Below are positions 1 to 8,034 of a stretch of 64,000 bases of DNA, one piece after another (the stretch's first letter is position 1; the number at the start of each line of letters is the position of its first letter). The position numbers and the translations under genes are program-made. The notes below the pieces were generated by a model. The model ran no database searches and was not told where the DNA came from. It saw only the letters and a program-made list of their open reading frames with translations. Source of the stretch: Pseudobdellovibrionaceae bacterium (GTDB lineage: Bacteria; Bdellovibrionota; Bdellovibrionia; Bdellovibrionales; Bdellovibrionaceae). Where the stretch lies: contig JADJYV010000002.1 in the NCBI GenBank assembly GCA_016719575.1, forward strand, positions 372,001-436,000, given 5' to 3'.

Positions 1-2
1 AT

Positions 3-902
3 GTTGAGGCCTTCATGCAAGAACTGGAAAAATTGATTCCAGAAGGTGCCAATGTGTTGTTCGCTCACTTGATGGCCGGCGGCGTTCCAAGAATCAAAAT
101 TGTGATGCCGCTTATGAACCGAACCTGCAAAGGCAGCGGCGACCGCTATCTTTCGTCTGAACAGTTCTGGAAATCAGACATCGGCCGCTTTTGCGAAATC
201 AATTTTAAAGAGGTAACAGCAGAAACAATGAGGCACCTTCTTGAGTTATCGACCCCTCTTCGTGAGAAAATAGAGCGTAGAGGGGGGCGGGTGTCTTACA
301 CTGGCTATGGTTACCACGGCACAGAAATACTCATTAATGGACAGTACTGCTGGCAAACTTACACTCCCTACATTCAAGGCTGGGCAAAAAAGGAACTTGA
401 AAATATTGCCATCGAGTATTCCAAAAAGGGCGTTCATGTTTGTATCTACAACTGCCCTGAAATTCTAACCAATTCTAGCTCCATATTTCAAGGAGTCGAA
501 GTGTCACTTTATCCCTTAATTGGGGCAATTCAAAAGGAGTCTAAAAGTTCGGCCGAAGGAAATAAAATTTTAGCTGACTGCAAAGCCCTCCTAAAAGAAA
601 ATATTCACTTCGAAGATATTCAAAAAATAACAGACCAGTACTTCAACACTCCTGAAATCAAAGATCATTGTCACTTTGAGAAGTGGCCTCAACACAGCTC
701 TCGATTGCAACTTGAAACTATGCTCAGAACTTCAGAGCATTTGATTTCTCTTCACTCAGATGAAAAAAATCTCATCAGCGGCGAACTCAGTGAAGTCGTG
801 TTTAAATCCTGTGGCTACATTATGTTACACGGGTCTTGGCAACCCTCGGCCCCTGTTGCTTGGATTGGGCATGATCTTGTTGCCCGCTGTATTTATCAAT
901 GA
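3..902 (+). CDS. SDR-like conserved protein, probably 5'-truncated by the window edge
   Basis: The frame is open from the window edge, so the gene probably begins upstream. An ATG at 15 is preceded by GAGG and could be a real start. I do not recognise a named family with confidence. The segment around residues 115-155 (YIQGWAKKELE, then EYSKKGVHVCIYNCPEILTN) resembles the second half of a short-chain dehydrogenase/reductase: helix with Lys, then a strand ending near the Pro-Gly-like turn. No Rossmann GxxxGxG motif is seen, which fits a missing N-terminal half. The TGA stop overlaps the ATG of the next gene (ATGA), so the two are probably translationally coupled. The SDR assignment is inference. 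Confidence 0.6.
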   Translation, partial: VEAFMQELEKLIPEGANVLFAHLMAGGVPRIKIVMPLMNRTCKGSGDRYLSSEQFWKSDIGRFCEINFKEVTAETMRHLLELSTPLREKIERRGGRVSYTGYGYHGTEILINGQYCWQTYTPYIQGWAKKELENIAIEYSKKGVHVCIYNCPEILTNSSSIFQGVEVSLYPLIGAIQKESKSSAEGNKILADCKALLKENIHFEDIQKITDQYFNTPEIKDHCHFEKWPQHSSRLQLETMLRTSEHLISLHSDEKNLISGELSEVVFKSCGYIMLHGSWQPSAPVAWIGHDLVARCIYQ

Positions 903-1741
903 GCCTCACTTCGGGTGCGGAATATTCTTGCTGCAACCTCACTCTGAGGGGACTTTCACTGTCCGGCATTCGCACGGCCATTTCAGTCCCAGAGCTTTCA
1001 TTCTGCTTCGATGTGGGTCAAGGCTTTCCTTTTTTGCTAAACTTGAAACAGTTTTTCATTAGCCATGGCCACCTCGATCATGCCGCCGGGATCCCCTATA
1101 TCATCTCTCAAAAAGCCATGAACCACCAGGAGGCTCCAAAGTTTTATATGCCGCCAAGCCTTGTTAATCCCATGTACGAAATTATGAAAATTTGGCAAAA
1201 AATCGAAAATCACGAATACAACTACCAGTTCCTACCAATAAAAGAAGACGAAAAAATTCCCGTCAAAGGGAACTATTTTGTACGCCCCTTTCCGACCACT
1301 CATAGAATCGAATCTTTTGGTTACACCTTGTTTCAAAGCCAACGTAAACTAGTAAAGGAATGCCAGGGACTTTCACAAAATGAAATTTTAAAAATAAAAA
1401 ATCAAGGACTTGAAATCCATCAGCATATCGAAACTCCCCTGATTACATTCACTGGAGATACACAAATCGAATTTTTAGAAAGTCGACCGTGGGTCAAAAA
1501 GTCGAAAGTTCTTTTGATGGAGTCAACCTATCTAGATCAAAGAAAAACCGTCGAACACGCCAGAAAATGGGGCCACTCCCATTTGGATGAAATAATCCCA
1601 AAACTCGACGACATCGAGAGTGAAAAGATCGTGCTAATTCATATTTCGAGTCGTTATCCGACCGATGAAGCTCTTCAGATTTTAAAACAAAGAATTCCAG
1701 CAAGGCACCAAAATCGAGTCGACATTTTTCCGGGCCGCTGA
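899..1741 (+). CDS. Metallo-beta-lactamase-fold hydrolase, RNase Z-like
   Basis: This 280-residue protein carries the metal-binding motif HGHLDHAAG near residue 55. An upstream FDVGQG matches the Asp-x-Gly strand of MBL enzymes. A downstream TGDT supplies the bridging Asp, and HSHLDE plus a late HISSR supply further His ligands. The layout is that of RNase Z/arylsulfatase-type MBL hydrolases (tRNA 3' processing or phosphodiester/ester hydrolysis). The N-terminus is slightly short and atypical for a true RNase Z, so I leave the substrate open. The ATG overlaps the upstream stop codon by four bases and no separate Shine-Dalgarno is visible, suggesting coupling. Confidence 0.8.
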   Translation: MSLTSGAEYSCCNLTLRGLSLSGIRTAISVPELSFCFDVGQGFPFLLNLKQFFISHGHLDHAAGIPYIISQKAMNHQEAPKFYMPPSLVNPMYEIMKIWQKIENHEYNYQFLPIKEDEKIPVKGNYFVRPFPTTHRIESFGYTLFQSQRKLVKECQGLSQNEILKIKNQGLEIHQHIETPLITFTGDTQIEFLESRPWVKKSKVLLMESTYLDQRKTVEHARKWGHSHLDEIIPKLDDIESEKIVLIHISSRYPTDEALQILKQRIPARHQNRVDIFPGR

Positions 1742-1748
1742 TCTCGAG

Positions 1749-2438
1749 TTAACGAGACAAAAGATCATTTATACTTAAAAAAATCTTACGATTCTTTACT
1801 TTTTTTTCTTTAAAATGAGTCAGCCAATCTGAGGGACTTTTCTTCATCCAAACCGCCGCCCAGCGAGCTGCAAAATAAAGAGGGCTCACGCCCTTTCCTT
1901 CATGCTCTTTGGGAACGCTCAGGGCCGTCAACATTTCAGGGCCAAAGTAACTTTGCGGCAGCAGTCGTTCGCGCCCCGTGATCTCCCCAATAATAATAGC
2001 GTCTTTTGTTTGACCAAAAACAGTTCGACTGAGTGGAGCTCCCGCCTCGCCCGGCGCCGCATGCCCCGTTGTCGCAAGTATCAGCTTACCTTTAGAAATC
2101 TTTTCACTTAAACTCGCAGAGAAGGCTCGGTTCTGATCCTTGACAACTTTGTTCCAATCGAAAAGATAAAAAACAACGTCTGACGAATCGTTCTTTATTT
2201 TCTCTAAAAGGTCCTTTTCTGAGTACACTCCTTTGTCATCATAGGGAGTTAGATTGACAATTTCACAGGCAGTACAAGCGCCCTTAAACTCCTCAAAAAG
2301 AGGTTTCACATTCTTTTCAAAGTGATCTATTGTTTCTGTTGAGAAATAACCAACCACAACCTTGCTCTCAGCCACTGCTGGCTGAAAGATACCAAGACAT
2401 ATAAACACAACAACAAAACGCAGAGCGGTATTTTTCAT
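1749..2438 (-). CDS. Secreted protein of unknown function
   Basis: The 229-residue product starts with a clear Sec signal peptide (charged MKNTALR, hydrophobic core FVVVFICLGIF, cleavage after AVA). The mature part begins as an alternating strand/helix protein (KVVVGYFSTETIDHFEKN) and holds a CTAC pair near residue 57, which could form a disulfide in the periplasm. I do not recognise the family. It converges with the MBL gene, leaving only 7 bp between stops. A GAGGAG lies about 12 bases upstream of the ATG, somewhat far. Predicted location is periplasm or cell exterior. Confidence 0.7.
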   Translation of the reverse strand: MKNTALRFVVVFICLGIFQPAVAESKVVVGYFSTETIDHFEKNVKPLFEEFKGACTACEIVNLTPYDDKGVYSEKDLLEKIKNDSSDVVFYLFDWNKVVKDQNRAFSASLSEKISKGKLILATTGHAAPGEAGAPLSRTVFGQTKDAIIIGEITGRERLLPQSYFGPEMLTALSVPKEHEGKGVSPLYFAARWAAVWMKKSPSDWLTHFKEKKVKNRKIFLSINDLLSR

Positions 2439-2500
2439 AAAAATAATTATCTCCTCGAATTTTTGGTGATGTCGACGAAAATATCATTGAACATTGCAAC

Positions 2501-3658
2501 ATGAAAAAAAATTGGCAAGAGGTCCAGATATTCCACAAAGGTGATGAATTTTTTGCCGAGATGGTCTCTGGTATTCGTACAGCAAGAAAAAGTGTTTGCC
2601 TCGAGTCATATATTTTTGAATTGGACCCCATCACCGACGCCTTCCTCGTTGAACTACAGTTAGCGGTCTGGAGAGGGTGCACTGTCAAACTGTTGGTCGA
2701 TGGCGTCGGTTCCTTTTTTTCCGCCGAACTGCTAAAAAAACGTTGTGCAAGGGACGGAGTTCAATTCCGAATCTACCACCCCATACCAGGCATTTTACAA
2801 TGGCTTCCCCACGTTGCGATGGTGTTATTCTCTAGAGCACCGAGCCTCATAACTCGAATAAACAGGCGGAATCACCGTAAAACTCTAATTATTGACGACA
2901 CCCTCGCCTTCGTCGGAAGTTTTAATATCACCCAGCTTCACTCCGAGAGAGCCATGGGAGCTAAATGTTGGAGAGATTCCGGTGTAAAACTCAAAGGTGA
3001 CGCCCTCGCTAGTTTGTCCGCAGCTTTCGACCTGGCTTGGAACTTCTCAAAAAATATCCCTCATTTTTCTTTGGACTCCAATTGGGTTAGCGAAAAAATT
3101 CATGTCATTGTCCAGTGGCAGGAACTGCTGCGTCTCAACTCTAACAATCGCATTCGACGTGTTCTCTATCGAGATCTGTGTCGAAGAATTCGCAATGCTC
3201 GTACTCGAGTGTATATTGCCAACGCTTACTTTTTACCAAAACGAGCCCTCTTAAAGGCCCTCTCCAAGGCCGCACAAAATGGCGTTGATGTTCAAATCAT
3301 TACTCCAGGGCCTACGGATCTTCCTTTTGTTAAGTGGGCGGCCTATCAAATTCCATATAAACTAAGCTTATTCGGCGTCAAAGTGTTCGAATATCAACCA
3401 CGCATATTTCACGCAAAATACATGGTCATAGATAACTGGAGCAGCCTCGGATCATTTAATCTAAATCATCGCAGCCTTCTCCATGATCTTGAAGTTGAAG
3501 TCGTACTAACAGATGCCGAAAGCTTGGGCAATCTCAACCGCCAATTCACCAACGACCTTTCATCCTCGAAGCCTTTTGATCTCAGAGAATATAAAAAGAG
3601 CCCCCAGTGGTGGCAGTGGCTAACCAAAACTCTTTTCAAATTGAGATATTGGTTCTAA
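2501..3658 (+). CDS. Phospholipase D family / cardiolipin synthase B-like
   Basis: The protein has two HxKxxxxD catalytic motifs: HRKTLIID near residue 126 (followed by GSFN) and HAKYMVID near residue 304 (followed by GSFNLNHRS). Two HKD motifs on one chain define PLD-superfamily transferases, which act through a phospho-His intermediate. The length (385) and lack of N-terminal transmembrane segments match ClsB-type cardiolipin synthases (about 413 residues in E. coli) rather than ClsA. Likely reaction: transfer of a phosphatidyl group to phosphatidylglycerol at the inner face of the membrane. A PLD-like nuclease is less likely because that group usually has one HKD motif. It is divergent from the secreted protein across 62 bp. 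Confidence 0.85.
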   Translation: MKKNWQEVQIFHKGDEFFAEMVSGIRTARKSVCLESYIFELDPITDAFLVELQLAVWRGCTVKLLVDGVGSFFSAELLKKRCARDGVQFRIYHPIPGILQWLPHVAMVLFSRAPSLITRINRRNHRKTLIIDDTLAFVGSFNITQLHSERAMGAKCWRDSGVKLKGDALASLSAAFDLAWNFSKNIPHFSLDSNWVSEKIHVIVQWQELLRLNSNNRIRRVLYRDLCRRIRNARTRVYIANAYFLPKRALLKALSKAAQNGVDVQIITPGPTDLPFVKWAAYQIPYKLSLFGVKVFEYQPRIFHAKYMVIDNWSSLGSFNLNHRSLLHDLEVEVVLTDAESLGNLNRQFTNDLSSSKPFDLREYKKSPQWWQWLTKTLFKLRYWF

Positions 3659-3726
3659 ATTTCCCAAAGATAATAGGCGTAACCTAAGTGAGTCGCGATA
3701 ATTTATTGCCAGCCCCCTAAACTGCC

Positions 3727-3740
3727 GACACAATAGTGTC
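3727..3740. promoter_or_regulatory. Perfect palindrome directly before the start codon of the 3743 gene
   Basis: GACAC-AATA-GTGTC forms a five-base-pair hairpin or operator two bases upstream of the ATG at 3743, in the place where a Shine-Dalgarno would normally sit. No purine-rich ribosome site is visible. It may be an RNA element or a protein site; this is inference from symmetry only. Confidence 0.35.
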
Positions 3741-3742
3741 AT

Positions 3743-5518
3743 ATGGTTGGTCAATACCGAATCCTGATTCTTCTTGCTGTCCTCTCTGGAGCCTTGCTGT
3801 TAAGTTCTCACAGCCGTGGCGAGGAAGGGATCCCCTTATGGTTTCAAGCGGACAAAAACAATCTTCAGATTCTTCCTCAACGTTTTGAGTACAACCTCGA
3901 AGATGAAGACCATGTTAAAATCGGTGATATTATTATCGACCCAACAACTTTTGGTTTTCAGGTTGCCGCAACTCCGAATCAACCTGGAAAGTTCAAAGCC
4001 CGGTTTGTTTGGCCTTCTGGACTTTTACGGGAAGGAACTCTCTCCATCAAAGACAACACCGGAAAAGCTATTTGGTCGGCTGCGATTTCTAAAAAAAATA
4101 CCCGACTTATCACACTTGAAAGTTCAAAATCTGAAAGTAGTCTCGGAAAAACAAAACTTATCGAATTCGTAACTGATCAGTTACAAGAAGCCTTTATCGA
4201 AGATATGAAGTTTTTTCCATTTATGAGCTTTTGTATCGGCCAAACATCTCAAGACACATCCATCTATCTTTGTTCTAAAGAAGTATTTCTGTTTTCTCAG
4301 AATGGCAAAATTTCTATTCGTTCCCGTTCTCAAGCAAAGAGAACTGCCTTTGTCGAGATCAACGGAAAAAGTGTCAGCAACCAGGGAATTATTTTTTTAA
4401 ATGACGAAAACGCGAACATAGGATTTCGCGCAATGACCAAGTCAGGGGCAATCCTTGAAATTGAAACCAGGATGAAGCCAGTTGACTTTAAGGACGTCGT
4501 CATAAGTCAAGACAAAATGAGTTTAACTCTCACAGCTTCAGGCGCTCAACCTGTAGCTGATGAACGCGTAAAAATAATTAACAACGAAACTTGGCAATTT
4601 CAAGTAGATGCAGAACGTCCAATTTTGTATTTAAAAGGGGCCGGCGACATCCCGATGCGCCAAGAATTTTATATCAAAGGAGAAGTTCCTTCTGAAAAGA
4701 TTCGCCCCTACGTTTCAAAAGACTCTTCCAATAAAGTTTACCAAGGAACCCTGCTGCTTAATGGAGTTGCCGCTAAAGGCACAACGGTAACTGCTGAGGC
4801 TAAGGATCAAAAAGTTGAAAAACTTGAGAACAATCAGTTTGTTTGGATGTTAGAAAACATTCCATCTGGCAAAACTTCTCGTCACTATCTTCGAGTCAAC
4901 GACAATAAAAGTTCCTTTGTCGTAGCTTACGATGTTTTTCGAGGCTACGCTCTCGAAACGGGGGCGTTTGGAAGCCTCTCCCTTTCTTCTCAACAACTTT
5001 ACGGCACTTTTTTTGTAAACTGGTGGATCGAGAATTTTATTGGTAATATCGAGTCTTGGTCTCGCTTTCATTGGGGATTGCGAGCCGAACAAACTTTAGT
5101 TTTTAATAAAAAAAACAATCAGCCAAATTTAAACACGAGCCGCCTAGAGCTATTATGGAGAGCAAACCCAGGTTTTCATTTTTTGGATTCAACATGGGGT
5201 CTCGTTCTCCCTTATGAAGTAATTCAAACTAACGCTGGAAGCGCTTCGAGTGCAGGAATCGGCGCTTTCTTCAGCCACCCCCCACCCAAGAGCCTTGAAA
5301 AATGGATGGATTGGTCCGATGCAAAACTCGTCTATCTTCTTGGCGGCGGCAACGACGTTCGGCTTAATAACGCCGTCATAGGAAGTGGGCTGGCTTACAT
5401 TCGAGCAACAGATCAGCTTAACTGGAATTACGGACTCGGGTTAAGTCGTTATGCGTTTGATACTGGGGATAGTCCGGTGCAAATTCAAATTCTTGGTGGT
5501 GCGACCTACCGCTTTTAG
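3743..5518 (+). CDS. Secreted/outer-membrane protein with C-terminal barrel-like domain (family A, paralogue of 21913-24171)
   Basis: The 591-residue protein has a signal peptide (MVGQYRILILLAVLSGALLL, cut near SRG). Residues 30-400 look like beta-sandwich domains, with HVKIGDIIID and a Cys pair around residues 165-180. Residues 400-591 have the alternating aromatic/hydrophobic strands of an outer-membrane barrel and the chain ends in TYRF (terminal Phe). The 752-residue protein at 21913-24171 has the same order of landmarks: LKIGDVVID, FRWPEPLLQKGRIEV, RLCSQ, ARPYL, a YLS-like repeat, and a terminal Phe. The two are therefore paralogues. I do not know the family's function. It converges with the receiver-DUF4388 gene with no gap. 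Confidence 0.7.
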   Translation: MVGQYRILILLAVLSGALLLSSHSRGEEGIPLWFQADKNNLQILPQRFEYNLEDEDHVKIGDIIIDPTTFGFQVAATPNQPGKFKARFVWPSGLLREGTLSIKDNTGKAIWSAAISKKNTRLITLESSKSESSLGKTKLIEFVTDQLQEAFIEDMKFFPFMSFCIGQTSQDTSIYLCSKEVFLFSQNGKISIRSRSQAKRTAFVEINGKSVSNQGIIFLNDENANIGFRAMTKSGAILEIETRMKPVDFKDVVISQDKMSLTLTASGAQPVADERVKIINNETWQFQVDAERPILYLKGAGDIPMRQEFYIKGEVPSEKIRPYVSKDSSNKVYQGTLLLNGVAAKGTTVTAEAKDQKVEKLENNQFVWMLENIPSGKTSRHYLRVNDNKSSFVVAYDVFRGYALETGAFGSLSLSSQQLYGTFFVNWWIENFIGNIESWSRFHWGLRAEQTLVFNKKNNQPNLNTSRLELLWRANPGFHFLDSTWGLVLPYEVIQTNAGSASSAGIGAFFSHPPPKSLEKWMDWSDAKLVYLLGGGNDVRLNNAVIGSGLAYIRATDQLNWNYGLGLSRYAFDTGDSPVQIQILGGATYRF

Positions 5519-7504
5519 TTATTTCTTCTTAAAGAAGCCGGAGACCATTTTTTTAAGGTCCATACTTAAAATATCGTCCTTATTAGCTGCCATCGATCCC
5601 AATTGATTTAGTTCTCGACGAGCAACAATCATTCCGGCATTTAGTGCCAAGCATTTTTCAAAGGATTTTCTGGCTCCTGATATATCGCCCTTTGCCTTTT
5701 GAAATAAACCCGTAACAAATGGATAGAGCGCATCATACTTTTCGTCGGGCGGAACTTGCATTAGCTCAAATTCAATATCTTTAAGGCTTTGACCTTGCTT
5801 TGAATTATCAATATTTCCAACCTTAGTCCATGCATTAAACAAATGAAATTGCGCTATCTCTGGATTTAACTCCGCAACCTGCGCCATAAGGTTTCCTGCT
5901 TTTGAGTATTGATTTAACTGCAGAGCTTGCTTTGCCTCTTCGATAACAGAGGATGCTTTCAACTTTTTCTCAGCCTCTGTTTTTAAAAGATTTTGCTTTG
6001 CTTGTTTTCTTTGGCCAGCATCCAGGTACGAGGAACAGGACTCTGACACTCGGGCTTTAATTTGTCCCCACAACTTATAGGCTTCCGACTTCGTGTCTTT
6101 CGGTTGTTCTCCGAGCACTGGCAAAAAATCCTCTACCATATTTTCTACAGTTGTGACTGTTTCATCTCCAAGGCCAAAGTACTCAATAACTTGCAATTGG
6201 TTTTTATTTTGAATTTCAGAATAAATTTTCTTAAGAGTTCTTAACTGCTCAAGTGGATTCACAACCGTTTGTGATTTTGAAAAGACGATCAATCCCTTCG
6301 TTAACAAAAAATGAATGGCCTTATGAACTGCCGCTTCGTGATAGTTTGTCTGTGATAAAAGCTCGACTAAAGTGACTCCTCGGTCAATATGTTGTGTAAG
6401 TCCTTCTAAGCTTTCGATTAATGACATTTTGAGTACTGGGTGATCGTTCTTGTAGGTACCACTTCTTACAATCCTATAATTTCCCCACATCATATGCATA
6501 GATTTCAACCATGCCACACTGAGCTTTGACGCAATCCAATCATGTAAAAAATAAGAAAGAGAGTCTGAATCAATGCTTGGCTCAATTGGTTCAACTTCGG
6601 CAGCAGCGAAGTTAATTCGAATAGTCGCATCGACGATTGTACGAGAAAGACGAATATTCATCTGCTCCGTAAGAATTAAATCAAAAGCATGGGGACTCAG
6701 TTTATTTGCCTGAATTAGCCGTGTTCCCAGGCGTCGCGGGCTTTTGTCGTTCAAGGCCTCTTGCACATCTTCAGGCAATGAGTATCCGCTCTGAATCAAC
6801 ATCTCCCCCAAATAGGTGGTTTTATCTTCGATATCAACACCGACAATGACGCCATTCGAAAGAGAAACACCTGACACATTGCCATCGGTACCATATATAT
6901 TTAAATGACCAGAGCTTTTCGTTTCCACCAAAAGACTGTAAATAAAGGGGAGATCGAAGCCGCTAACTTCTTCAAGCGACTCGATTAACTTTCTCTTCTC
7001 TCGATTCGAAACTACATTTCGGGCGAATATCTGATAAAGACTTTTCCGGGGAGATCCAATGTCTTCTCGTTCCCGGCGAGCGACATCATCAATTTTTGCG
7101 AACTTAATAGCCTCCTCAAGATTAAAAGGCTTTCTTAGAAAAGCTATCGCCTGTGTCTTTTTTATTGCCTCGCTGATAAAGTCTTTATCGGTATAGATCC
7201 CGCTCATCAACACTGTCTTAAAACGTGCCCGAGAGGGCATTTCGTTGCGTATTTTAGTAACGTAATCTATCCCCATGACTTGGGGCAAAAGACAGTCCAC
7301 ATACAATATATCAATTCTTTCTGTCGAAAGAACTTCCGTGGCCGCATCCGGATCTGCAACTAAAAATACACTATGACCTACCCGGGATAAGCCCTCTTTC
7401 AGCGCTTCACCCAAAGAAACGTCATCTTCCAGAATTAAAATTTTTATTTTTGAGTCTTCCACAGAAGGCTTCTCGGCAGAAAAGACTCCATTTTCAATGG
7501 ACAC
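5519..7504 (-). CDS. Response regulator: receiver - DUF4388 - TPR protein
   Basis: Residues 20-150 are a receiver domain: acidic ILEDD, phospho-acceptor Asp in YVDCLLPQ (about residue 72), Ser/Thr in LMSG, and Lys in RKPF. Residues 170-305 fit a DUF4388/PATAN-like domain (GHLNIYGTDGNVSGVSLSNG, then a bundle ending LILTEQMN). The C-terminal third is helical with TPR-like repeats (EEAKQALQLNQYSKAGNLM; GDISGARKSFEKCLALN). DUF4388 receivers are signal-output proteins common in predatory and gliding delta-group bacteria. It is third in a minus-strand set after the PP2C and STAS genes (25 bp gap), suggesting it is read out with them. The start is GTG with a weak ribosome site, so the exact N-terminus is uncertain. 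Confidence 0.8.
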   Translation of the reverse strand: MSIENGVFSAEKPSVEDSKIKILILEDDVSLGEALKEGLSRVGHSVFLVADPDAATEVLSTERIDILYVDCLLPQVMGIDYVTKIRNEMPSRARFKTVLMSGIYTDKDFISEAIKKTQAIAFLRKPFNLEEAIKFAKIDDVARREREDIGSPRKSLYQIFARNVVSNREKRKLIESLEEVSGFDLPFIYSLLVETKSSGHLNIYGTDGNVSGVSLSNGVIVGVDIEDKTTYLGEMLIQSGYSLPEDVQEALNDKSPRRLGTRLIQANKLSPHAFDLILTEQMNIRLSRTIVDATIRINFAAAEVEPIEPSIDSDSLSYFLHDWIASKLSVAWLKSMHMMWGNYRIVRSGTYKNDHPVLKMSLIESLEGLTQHIDRGVTLVELLSQTNYHEAAVHKAIHFLLTKGLIVFSKSQTVVNPLEQLRTLKKIYSEIQNKNQLQVIEYFGLGDETVTTVENMVEDFLPVLGEQPKDTKSEAYKLWGQIKARVSESCSSYLDAGQRKQAKQNLLKTEAEKKLKASSVIEEAKQALQLNQYSKAGNLMAQVAELNPEIAQFHLFNAWTKVGNIDNSKQGQSLKDIEFELMQVPPDEKYDALYPFVTGLFQKAKGDISGARKSFEKCLALNAGMIVARRELNQLGSMAANKDDILSMDLKKMVSGFFKKK

Positions 7505-7529
7505 GAACGAAGAACAGGACTTTGGTCAG

Positions 7530-8000
7530 CTACTTTTTTATAAATTTGAAATACTTAGACTCAATAACGTCCATTTCCATTGGATTTCCATCATCATCTT
7601 TTACATCTGATGGTGGCATTACGGCCGAATCTGAAAATTCAGTCCCGTATCGAAACAGAACGTTTTTTTCAGCTCCAGAATCATCATTGTAATAAGGAAC
7701 GAAAAAGGACTCTACTTTTGCATTTGCTGGCAAAAATCCATCTACCATATTTATTTGATCGACGATGACTTTAGGACATTGATTAAAAGAAATCTTTGAA
7801 GCCGGAACCGTACTTAGCCATTTTATCCACTCACGAATACCGCAAGAATTGATGCTTTTTAAACCCGACATCTCTATTTCAATTTTTGAAGCGCCTGCCA
7901 AACTCAGCTGAGTAAAATCAGCGTCCTCATCTATAGACCCCGCCAAATTCACCTTGAGAGACTCCCCTGCTTTGTCCATTTTTACGTCAAACTTTGACAT
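7530..8000 (-). CDS. STAS-domain protein (anti-sigma-factor-antagonist-like)
   Basis: The first 110 residues fit a STAS domain: beta strand LKVNLAGSIDEDADF, then IEIEMSGLKSINSCGIREWIKWL. Here the Ser-Cys-Gly tract lies at the site that in SpoIIAA/RsbV carries the phosphorylatable Ser. A C-terminal extension of about 45 residues (acidic DVKDDDGNP) is not part of the usual fold. It lies directly downstream of a PP2C phosphatase, the classical partner that removes phosphate from STAS proteins. The ATG has a GGGG ribosome site six bases upstream. No anti-sigma kinase gene is adjacent. Confidence 0.75.
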   Translation of the reverse strand: MSKFDVKMDKAGESLKVNLAGSIDEDADFTQLSLAGASKIEIEMSGLKSINSCGIREWIKWLSTVPASKISFNQCPKVIVDQINMVDGFLPANAKVESFFVPYYNDDSGAEKNVLFRYGTEFSDSAVMPPSDVKDDDGNPMEMDVIESKYFKFIKK

Positions 8001-8034
8001 TTAAATCCCCTTTTCACAAATCACAAATATAAAT

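Noticed and set aside
760..1062. Open frame of 100 residues spanning the end of the SDR-like gene and the start of the MBL gene
   Set aside because: It overlaps two better-supported genes in another frame and its translation has no recognisable motif.
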